A stretch of DNA of 5,748 nt from Zoogloeaceae bacterium (GTDB lineage: Bacteria > Pseudomonadota > Gammaproteobacteria > Burkholderiales > Rhodocyclaceae). A program made the position numbers and the translations under genes. The notes beneath the pieces are model-generated. The model was not told where the DNA came from. It searched no databases and worked only from the letters and a program-made list of their open reading frames with translations. Positions 1 through 5,748 of this stretch are shown here, piece after piece; the stretch's first letter is position 1; each line of letters opens with the position of its first letter. The stretch lies in contig JAIRZG010000015.1 in NCBI GenBank assembly GCA_031267345.1, positions 1 through 5,748 of the forward strand. Reading direction: 5' to 3'.

Positions 1-2469
1 TATCCGAACACGGACGAACTGGCGGGAGACCTTGATCTGCTGGCGCGTCATACCCGTCGCCTGCGTACCTACAGCAGCCTGGAAAACACCGACATTGTGC
101 CGCTGGCCGGGTTTCGCAACCTCAGGATCACCAACGGCATCTGGCTGGACGCGGACACGGAAAAGAACGCGCGCGAAGTCGCCGCCGGCATTGAGATCGC
201 GCGCCGCTACACGCATGTGCAACGGAGCATCGTCGGCAACGAGACGCTGCAACGCCAGAACATGACGGCAGATGAATTGATCGCCCTGATCCGGCAAGTC
301 AAAAAAGCCACGAGAAAACCCGTTTCCACCGCCGAACCTTGGAATATCTGGCTGCAAAACCCGGCGTTGGTCAAACAGGTGGATTTCATCACCGTGCATC
401 TCTTGCCCTATCACGAAGGCGTGGCGGTGGAAGACGCGCTGGATTACGCCATGCGGCGTTATGCCGAACTCGTAAAAACCTATCCCGGCAAAAAAATTGT
501 CATTGGCGAAATCGGCTGGCCCAGTCATGGCGACATTTACGAGGCCGCCGTGCCTTCGCCGTCCAATCAGGCGCAGTTCATTCGCAGTTTTCTCGCGGAC
601 GCGCGTGCGGCAAAGCTCGATTACTTCATCATGGAAGCCATAGACCAGCCCTGGAAGATGGAATTGCAGGGACTGGATGGCGCGTACTGGGGCTTTTTTG
701 ATGCCACCCGTCAGGTGAAATTTTCGCTGAAGGGCACGTTGCCGCCCGACGTCCATTGGCGGGAAAAAGCCTGGAACGCCTTTTGTTATGCCTTTTTCCC
801 GATGTTTCTCATTGCTTTCCTGCTGGGCAACTGGCGCTTTACGGGAAGGCTGTGGCTGGCGACGCTGGTGCAGGCTTGCGTCGCGGCGCTGGTGTTGGGC
901 GTCAATATTCCGGAAACCTATTACCTGAGCCAGCGCGACCTTATCGCCCTGGCGCTACTTATTGGCGCTACCCTGCTCACCATTGCCGTGCTGCTCACCC
1001 ACGGCTACGAGTTTGGCGAAATGTTCTTCAAACGCCAGTGGAAACGCCGCTTCACGTCACTATCCGCGTTGCCGCCGGAGCAGGAACCCTTTGTCTCCAT
1101 CCATCTGGCCTGCTGCAACGAGCCGCCGGAAATGGTGATCGAGACCGTGGAAAGCCTGGCGCGGATGAATTACCGCAACTTTGAAGTGCTGGTCATCGAC
1201 AACAATACCGCCGACGAATCGCTGTGGAAGCCGGTCGAGCGGCACATGGCGGACATGGCGCGGAAGGGGATGAATTTTCGCTTCCATCACCTGAACCCCT
1301 GGTCGGGCTTCAAGGCGGGCGCGTTGAATTTCGCCCTGAAAGAGACCGACAAAAGGGCGGAAATCGTTGGCGTGGTGGATGCGGATTATGTGGTCGATCC
1401 CGACTGGCTTTCCGGTCTCGTTCCGCATTTTGTCGAAGCGCCTGACGTCGCCGTGGTGCAAGCGCCACAGGCGCACCGTGACTGGCAGGGACAGGTTTTC
1501 CGGCGCATGTGCAACCATGAATTCGATGGCTTTTTCCGCATCGGGATGCACCACCGCAATGAACGCAACGCCCTGATCCAACACGGAACCATGACCTTGA
1601 TCCGTAAAGCGCCGCTCGTCGAACTGGGTGGCTGGTCGGAATGGTGCATCTGTGAAGATTCCGAACTCGGCCTGCGCCTCCTGCGTCAGGGCTACGATAC
1701 CCGCTATGTCGATCACGTTTGCGGACGTGGCCTGACTCCCGCCAGTTTTTCCGCTTTGAAGACGCAGCGTTTTCGCTGGGCCTTCGGCGCGATGCAGATT
1801 TTGAAGGCGCACCTTTCCGGGCTTATCGGCCCCGGCAAGCTCACGCTCGCGCAGCGTTACCACTTTCTCACCGGCTGGTTTTCCTGGTTTGGCGACGCCC
1901 TGCAACTCCTGTTCGTTTTCGCTTCGCTCGCCTGGACATTTTTGATGCTCATCGCGCCTTGGTCTTTCGGGCTGCCCGTGACGCTGCTGGTCGTGCCCAT
2001 GCTGGGCTTCATGGCCTGCAAGGCCGCGCTCGGCCCCATCCTCTACCGTCACGCCATGCGCTGCCCGTGGCGCGACATCCTCGGCGTGTCCATCCTTTCC
2101 ACCGGCATCGCGCACACCATCGCGCGCGGCATTTTCGCCGGACTTTTCAAAGCCAAAGGTGAATTCGTGGTCACGCCCAAAGCCTGGAGACAAAAAGGCG
2201 GCCTCGCCTTTTTCGCGCCTGTCCGCGAAGAAACCGGATTGCTCATCGCCCTGTTGCTCTCCATTTGCGCCTTGAGCGCGCGCCTCGGTCTGACCGACCC
2301 CGCCGCCCGCGCCTGGATCGCCGTCCTCGCCCTCGAAACCCTGCCCTACATCGCCGCCTTGCTCTGCGCCCTTGCAGTCCTTGCAGACGGCGACGCGCGC
2401 CGGACGGCGCAGGAACATTCCGGAGCGAACAGGCATTCCGCTGCGTCGTTGCGCGGGAATAACGGTTGA
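1..2469 (+). CDS. GH17-GT2 fusion, periplasmic beta-glucan synthase (NdvB-like), 5' truncated
   Basis: The frame is open from base 1, so the true start lies upstream; GTG at 97 falls inside the GH17 domain and is not the start. Codons 1-245 form a GH17 barrel: VGNE carries the likely acid/base E81 and GEIGWP the likely nucleophile E170. Three membrane segments follow (778-834, 850-909, 940-999). Next is a family 2 glycosyltransferase with D400 (VIDNN), DAD 460-462, E552-D553 and QRFRW 589-593, the processive-synthase signature. Further membrane segments lie near 1897-1962, 1972-2043, 2236-2292 and 2308-2388, with an FVVTPK motif at 2164-2181 like that of cellulose synthases. Three intervening helices put GH17 in the periplasm and the transferase in the cytoplasm. 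In this family the transferase is thought to polymerise glucose from UDP-glucose and GH17 to cut, transfer or cyclise beta-1,3 chains. The symbol ndvB is also used for an unrelated rhizobial beta-1,2-glucan synthase, so none is given. Family assignment is firm; the exact product is inferred. The 822 residues present suggest only a short N-terminal part is missing. Confidence 0.95.
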   Translation, partial: YPNTDELAGDLDLLARHTRRLRTYSSLENTDIVPLAGFRNLRITNGIWLDADTEKNAREVAAGIEIARRYTHVQRSIVGNETLQRQNMTADELIALIRQVKKATRKPVSTAEPWNIWLQNPALVKQVDFITVHLLPYHEGVAVEDALDYAMRRYAELVKTYPGKKIVIGEIGWPSHGDIYEAAVPSPSNQAQFIRSFLADARAAKLDYFIMEAIDQPWKMELQGLDGAYWGFFDATRQVKFSLKGTLPPDVHWREKAWNAFCYAFFPMFLIAFLLGNWRFTGRLWLATLVQACVAALVLGVNIPETYYLSQRDLIALALLIGATLLTIAVLLTHGYEFGEMFFKRQWKRRFTSLSALPPEQEPFVSIHLACCNEPPEMVIETVESLARMNYRNFEVLVIDNNTADESLWKPVERHMADMARKGMNFRFHHLNPWSGFKAGALNFALKETDKRAEIVGVVDADYVVDPDWLSGLVPHFVEAPDVAVVQAPQAHRDWQGQVFRRMCNHEFDGFFRIGMHHRNERNALIQHGTMTLIRKAPLVELGGWSEWCICEDSELGLRLLRQGYDTRYVDHVCGRGLTPASFSALKTQRFRWAFGAMQILKAHLSGLIGPGKLTLAQRYHFLTGWFSWFGDALQLLFVFASLAWTFLMLIAPWSFGLPVTLLVVPMLGFMACKAALGPILYRHAMRCPWRDILGVSILSTGIAHTIARGIFAGLFKAKGEFVVTPKAWRQKGGLAFFAPVREETGLLIALLLSICALSARLGLTDPAARAWIAVLALETLPYIAALLCALAVLADGDARRTAQEHSGANRHSAASLRGNNG
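2435..2460. repeat. Imperfect inverted repeat in the 3' end of the glucan synthase gene
   Basis: ATTCCGC (2435-2441) pairs with GCGGGAAT (2453-2460) across an 11-base loop, giving seven base pairs and one bulged G. It encodes part of the hydrophilic tail after the last membrane helix, a region with no recognisable domain. GCGGGAAT followed by AACG resembles the GCGGGAATGACG-type dispersed repeats common in proteobacterial genomes. No T-run follows the stem, so it is a poor terminator candidate. The dyad is seen in the sequence; its repeat-family membership is a guess. Confidence 0.4.
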
Positions 2470-2592
2470 CTTGCGATTCACGCTCATGCAACGTTTTTCC
2501 CCGTCCGCAATCCGGCAAAGCCAAAAACCGACGCGTGGAGCGGGTGAAGCGGTAAGTCGCAGGATAATCGCGAATGCTAAAACCATGTCAGT

Positions 2593-2610
2593 TCCCCTCC
2601 TTGCAGGGGA
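2593..2610. repeat. GC-rich hairpin, possibly a fragment of a dispersed palindromic repeat
   Basis: TCCCCT (2593-2598) pairs perfectly with AGGGGA (2605-2610) around the loop CCTTGC. An alternative six-pair register joins CCCTCC (2595-2600) to GGAGGG (2608-2613). No T-run follows on the plus strand, so it does not look like an intrinsic terminator for the upstream gene. C-rich arms with a TTGC loop resemble REP-like extragenic palindromes, but copy number cannot be judged from one window. Confidence 0.45.
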
Positions 2611-2671
2611 GGGAGCGAAATGTCCCGACCCTCTGGAGGAAAAGGAAAAACGGGCGCCATCCATGCCTCAC

Positions 2672-2706
2672 CCGGACAAACATTTTCATGCGATTGCCCT
2701 GTCCGG
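2672..2706. promoter_or_regulatory. Perfect 7-bp dyad upstream of the efflux gene, possible operator
   Basis: CCGGACA (2672-2678) and TGTCCGG (2700-2706) are exact inverted copies separated by 21 bases. The dyad ends 24 bases before the TACAAT box at 2731 and 68 bases before the permease start, a position that would suit a regulator of that gene. The half-site spacing does not match a regulator family I recognise. It could equally be an RNA hairpin if transcription reads through from upstream, or chance in GC-rich DNA. The symmetry is seen directly; the operator role is inferred. Confidence 0.35.
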
Positions 2707-2730
2707 CACTGCTCCTCCACGCCCGCGGCG

Positions 2731-2736
2731 TACAAT
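2731..2736 (+). promoter_or_regulatory. Candidate -10 box for the efflux permease gene
   Basis: TACAAT matches the sigma-70 -10 consensus at five of six positions. It would give a leader of roughly 30 bases before the ATG at 2775. At 17-base spacing the -35 position (2708-2713, ACTGCT) is a poor match, so the promoter would be weak or activator-dependent. Of the possible -10 boxes in the gap, GATAAT at 2563-2568 is the other good match, but it also lacks a -35 and lies much farther from the gene. Confidence 0.35.
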
Positions 2737-2774
2737 GGCGCGTCATTCCTGCGTCCTGATGTCTTCCTTCGCCC

Positions 2775-5748
2775 ATGAACCTTTCTGAAATCTGCATCTC
2801 GCGTCCGGTTTTCGCCACGGTGCTGTCCTTGGTGCTCATGCTGTTGGGCGTGGTCTCCTATGGGCGGTTGACGGTGCGCGAGTATCCGCACATCGACGAG
2901 CCGATTGTCACCGTCTCCACCACCTATCGCGGCGCGTCGGCAGAGATTGTCGAGTCGCAGATCACCAAACCGCTGGAAGACTCGCTGGCAGGTATTGAAG
3001 GCGTTGAGGTGTTGTCTTCGGTTTCCCGTTCCGAGCGCAGCCAGGTTTCCGTGCGCTTCAAGGTGGAGCGTAACCCGGATTCCGCTGCTTCCGACGTGCG
3101 CGACCGCGTTTCCCGCGCGCGTGGAAGGCTGCCGGATGATGTGGATGAGCCGATCATCGCCAAGGTGGAGGCGGATGCCGACCCGATTATCCGGCTTTCC
3201 TTTTCTTCTAACCGACATAGCGAACTGGAAGTGAGCGACTTTGCCAGCCGCATCGTCAAGCCCCGGCTGCAAACCCTGCCAGGCATGGCGGATGTGGGTA
3301 TCTACGGCGAACGCCGTTTCGCCATGCGGATATGGCTGGATCGCGCCCGACTGGCGGCCTATCAGGTAACAGTACAGGATGTGGAGGACGCCCTGCGCCA
3401 GCAGAACGTGGAAGTGCCCGCCGGACGCATCGAAAGCCGCCAGCGGGAGTTTTCCGTAGTGGCGCAGACGGATTTGCAGCGACCGGAAGCATTCGCGGCG
3501 GTGATCGTCAAGACGGTCAATGGCTATCCGGTGCGCCTTGCCGATCTGGGGCGGATAGAGATCGGCGCAGAATCCGAGCGCAACATTTCGCGCTTTTCCG
3601 GCAGAAGCGCCGTCAATCTAGGGCTGATCAAGCAATCTACCGCTAATCCGCTGGAACTGGCGCGCGCCTTGCGGGAAGAATTGCCGCGCATCGCCGCCGA
3701 ATTGCCGGAAGGCATGAGCGTGGATGTTTCCTACGATTCCACCACCTTTATTGACCGCTCGATTGCGGCGGTGTTTTCCACCATCGGCGAATCCATTGTG
3801 CTGGTGATTCTGATCATTTTCTTTTTCCTCAGGAATTTCCGCGCCACGCTGATTCCGCTGGTGACGATTCCGGTATCGCTCATCGGCGTATTCACCCTGA
3901 TGCTCATCATGGGCTTTTCCATCAACACCCTGACCTTGCTGGCGCTGGTGCTGGCGATTGGTCTGGTGGTCGATGACGCCATCGTGATGCTGGAAAACAT
4001 CTTCCGGCATATCGAGGCGGGCATGTCGCGCCGCGAGGCGGCGGTAAAGGGCGCGAAGGAAATCGGCTTTGCCGTGATCGCCATGACCATCGCTTTAGCT
4101 GCCGTTTATGCGCCGGTGGCGTTCATGACCGGGCGCACCGGCAAGCTGTTTATTGAGTTCGCGCTTACCCTTGCCGGCGCGGTGCTGGTTTCCGGCTTTG
4201 TCGCCCTGACCCTTTCGCCGATGATGTGTTCGCAGTTATTGAAGCATCAGGAGCGGCATAACCGCGCCTTTGTGTTGGTGGAGCGTTTTCTCGACATGCT
4301 GACGGTGGGTTATCAGCGCGCCCTGGCGTTCATGCTCAAACGACGGGCGTGGGTCATACTGATTTTTTTCGGAGTGGCGGCGGCAGGCGGATTGTTGTTC
4401 ACGCTGCTGAAATCGGAGCTTGCGCCCATTGAGGATCGCGGCACTATCGTCGGTTCCTTTTCCGGGCCGGAAGGGGCGACGCTGGCCTACATGGACGGCT
4501 ACGCCCGCCAGATGGAAGCGATTTATCTGCAAACACCGGAAATCGACCGCTACAACATCATCGTCGGCGCGCCGATCCTGAATCGCGGCACGTCCTTCGC
4601 GCGACTGACGGACTGGAAAGAGCGCAAACGCTCGGCGCAGGAAATCGCCGAGGAACTGCGTCCGCAATTCACCGCCATTCCCGGCATTCTGGCCTTTCCC
4701 ACGCTACCGCCGTCACTGGGACAAAGCGGACGGGCGCAACCGGTCAATTTCGTCATTGTCACCAGCGCCGCTTACGCCGAACTCGCCGAGGTGGTGGAAG
4801 CCTTTGTGCAGGAAATCCGCAAAAACCCCGGCCTGGACAACGTCGATACCGACCTGCGCCTGAACAAGCCGGAACTCAATGTGCATGTCGACCGCGAACG
4901 CGCCGCCGATCTGGGCGTTTCCGTAGATACCGTGGGACGCACGCTGGAAACCATGCTCGGCGGACGCCAGGTGACGCGCTTCAAGCGCGATGGCGAACAG
5001 TACGAAGTCATTGTGCAGGTGGAAGACGATGAACGGGTCACGCCGGAGGACATCCGCGATATTTATACGCGCGGCAAAAATGGCGAGATGATTCCGCTTT
5101 CCAACCTGCTTTCTGTGCACGAAACCGTCAGTCCCAGGGAGTTGAACCACTTTGCCCAGCGCCGCGCCGTAACCATTACCGCCAATCTTACGCCGGGTTA
5201 CGCCCTGGGCGAGGCGCTGGCCTTTATGGAAGATACGGCGAGAAAGATGTTGAACCCCGGTTACGCCGTGGATTACAACGGTCAATCGCGCGAATTCCGC
5301 CAATCTTCTTCTTCGCTCGCACTGACTTTTTTGTTGGCGCTCGCCTTTATTTATCTGGTGCTGGCGGCGCAGTTTGAAAGTTTCCGCGCCCCGTTCATCA
5401 TCATGCTGACCGTGCCGCTGTCCATGACTGGCGCTTTGGCGATGCTCTACTTTTTCGGTGGTACGCTGAATGTGTACAGCCAGATCGGCTTGGTGACGCT
5501 GGTCGGCCTGATTACCAAACACGGCATCCTGATTGTGGAATTCGCCAATCAATTGCAGGAACAAGGCAAAGACCGCCTGACCGCCGTCATGGAAGCCGCG
5601 CAACTGCGTCTGCGCCCCATCCTCATGACCACTGGCGCAATGGTGCTGGGTGCGTTGCCGCTGGCGCTGGCGACCGGCGCAGGCGCGGAATCCCGCCAGC
5701 AAATCGGCTGGGTCATCGTCGGCGGCTTGCTGCTCGGCACGTTTTTTA
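2775..5748 (+). CDS. RND-family (HAE1-type) multidrug efflux permease, 3' truncated
   Basis: This is an inner-membrane proton-driven pump that normally works with a periplasmic adaptor and an outer-membrane channel to expel drugs or other amphiphiles. The window shows 991 residues; AcrB has 1049, so only the end is missing, including part of the last helix. The start is fixed: an in-frame TGA at 2757-2759 leaves ATG 2775 as the only usual start codon before the conserved N-terminus (SRPVFATVL). No clear Shine-Dalgarno sequence precedes it. Helix 1 is near residues 11-29, the first porter half follows, helices 2-6 begin near 338, helix 7 is near 526-546, the second porter half spans about 555-845, and helix 8 starts near 848. 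The AcrB proton-relay residues D407, D408, K940, R971 and T978 correspond to D400, D401, K915, R945 and T952. The frame is uninterrupted, so the part seen looks functional. The TKHGILIVEF motif differs from the AcrB form AKNAILIVEF and points to another HAE1 subgroup. Substrate is unknown, and no adaptor gene lies immediately upstream. Confidence 0.97.
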   Translation, partial: MNLSEICISRPVFATVLSLVLMLLGVVSYGRLTVREYPHIDEPIVTVSTTYRGASAEIVESQITKPLEDSLAGIEGVEVLSSVSRSERSQVSVRFKVERNPDSAASDVRDRVSRARGRLPDDVDEPIIAKVEADADPIIRLSFSSNRHSELEVSDFASRIVKPRLQTLPGMADVGIYGERRFAMRIWLDRARLAAYQVTVQDVEDALRQQNVEVPAGRIESRQREFSVVAQTDLQRPEAFAAVIVKTVNGYPVRLADLGRIEIGAESERNISRFSGRSAVNLGLIKQSTANPLELARALREELPRIAAELPEGMSVDVSYDSTTFIDRSIAAVFSTIGESIVLVILIIFFFLRNFRATLIPLVTIPVSLIGVFTLMLIMGFSINTLTLLALVLAIGLVVDDAIVMLENIFRHIEAGMSRREAAVKGAKEIGFAVIAMTIALAAVYAPVAFMTGRTGKLFIEFALTLAGAVLVSGFVALTLSPMMCSQLLKHQERHNRAFVLVERFLDMLTVGYQRALAFMLKRRAWVILIFFGVAAAGGLLFTLLKSELAPIEDRGTIVGSFSGPEGATLAYMDGYARQMEAIYLQTPEIDRYNIIVGAPILNRGTSFARLTDWKERKRSAQEIAEELRPQFTAIPGILAFPTLPPSLGQSGRAQPVNFVIVTSAAYAELAEVVEAFVQEIRKNPGLDNVDTDLRLNKPELNVHVDRERAADLGVSVDTVGRTLETMLGGRQVTRFKRDGEQYEVIVQVEDDERVTPEDIRDIYTRGKNGEMIPLSNLLSVHETVSPRELNHFAQRRAVTITANLTPGYALGEALAFMEDTARKMLNPGYAVDYNGQSREFRQSSSSLALTFLLALAFIYLVLAAQFESFRAPFIIMLTVPLSMTGALAMLYFFGGTLNVYSQIGLVTLVGLITKHGILIVEFANQLQEQGKDRLTAVMEAAQLRLRPILMTTGAMVLGALPLALATGAGAESRQQIGWVIVGGLLLGTFF

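Larger units (their letters stand above)
2470..2774. other. Intergenic region without a supported gene
   Basis: This 305-base gap separates the glucan synthase stop codon from the efflux permease start. Open frames crossing it on both strands give low-complexity, Arg/Pro/Ser-rich translations with no family resemblance and no good ribosome binding site, so none is called. It holds a GC-rich hairpin, a 7-bp dyad and a TACAAT box, listed separately. A T5 run at 2494-2498 follows only a four-pair potential stem, so I do not call a terminator for the upstream gene. TTGACT at 2466-2471 looks like a -35 box but has no matching -10 at normal spacing. Confidence 0.7.

Noticed and set aside
97..99. 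GTG as the start of the glucan synthase gene
   Set aside because: The frame is open upstream to base 1, and residues before the GTG (ARHTRRLRTYSS) belong to the conserved start of the GH17 barrel.
2466..2498. TTGACT -35-like box over the stop codon, and a T5 run after a short GTTG/CAAC pairing
   Set aside because: No acceptable -10 box lies 16-18 bases after TTGACT, and the four-pair stem with a loop of about 20 bases is too weak to call a terminator.
2563..2568. GATAAT as a -10 box
   Set aside because: It is a good -10 match, but no -35-like sequence lies at 16-18 bases, and it sits more than 200 bases from the next start codon.
1060..2664. Long minus-strand open frame (534 codons) opposite the glycosyltransferase
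   Set aside because: It mirrors the conserved transferase on the other strand. Its translation is rich in Arg, Gly, Asp and Gln with no domain or membrane pattern, as expected of antisense frames in GC-rich genes.
2372..2788. Plus-strand open frame spanning the gap, including a possible short peptide starting at ATG 2663
   Set aside because: It overlaps both flanking genes in other frames, its translation is low-complexity, and the nearest GGAGG (2635-2639) is too far from that ATG to serve as its ribosome binding site.
4713..5702. Minus-strand open frame (329 codons) opposite the efflux permease
   Set aside because: It lies fully antisense to a conserved RND region. Its His/Gln/Arg-rich translation shows no recognisable family.

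Overview
The window holds two large plus-strand genes, each cut by a window edge, separated by a 305-base gap. Base composition (GC-rich, with many G- or C-ending codons) and protein types suggest a Gram-negative proteobacterium. A betaproteobacterium or a related gammaproteobacterium is the best guess, but this rests on general resemblance, not on a marker gene.

Bases 1-2469 encode the last 822 residues of a membrane protein that joins a GH17-type beta-1,3-glucan hydrolase/transglycosylase domain to a processive family 2 glycosyltransferase. Both catalytic glutamates of the GH17 domain and the D, DxD, ED and QxxRW signature of the transferase are intact. Three predicted membrane segments lie between the two catalytic domains, so GH17 should face the periplasm while the transferase works in the cytoplasm. 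This is the architecture of the proteobacterial (Pseudomonas NdvB-like, Bradyrhizobium-like) periplasmic beta-glucan synthases.

Bases 2470-2774 contain no convincing gene. They hold a small GC-rich hairpin (2593-2610), a perfect 7-bp dyad with a 21-base spacer (2672-2706) and a TACAAT box (2731-2736) suitably placed to be the -10 element of the next gene. Imperfect inverted GGAATnACG-type motifs bound the gap (2452-2464 and 2741-2753), and the left one lies inside the 3' end of the glycosyltransferase gene.

Bases 2775-5748 encode the first 991 residues of an RND-superfamily (HAE1-type) efflux permease, with the proton-relay residues D400, D401, K915, R945 and T952 in place. Its last few dozen residues lie beyond the window. 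No membrane fusion protein gene precedes it; if this permease has a dedicated partner, the gene is downstream or elsewhere.

The two genes probably form separate transcription units. Both concern the cell envelope (periplasmic glucan synthesis and drug/solute efflux), but nothing in the sequence shows that they work together. I see no clearly novel system here. The points most worth a second look are the two-active-site glucan enzyme, the structured gap and the pump gene without an upstream adaptor.
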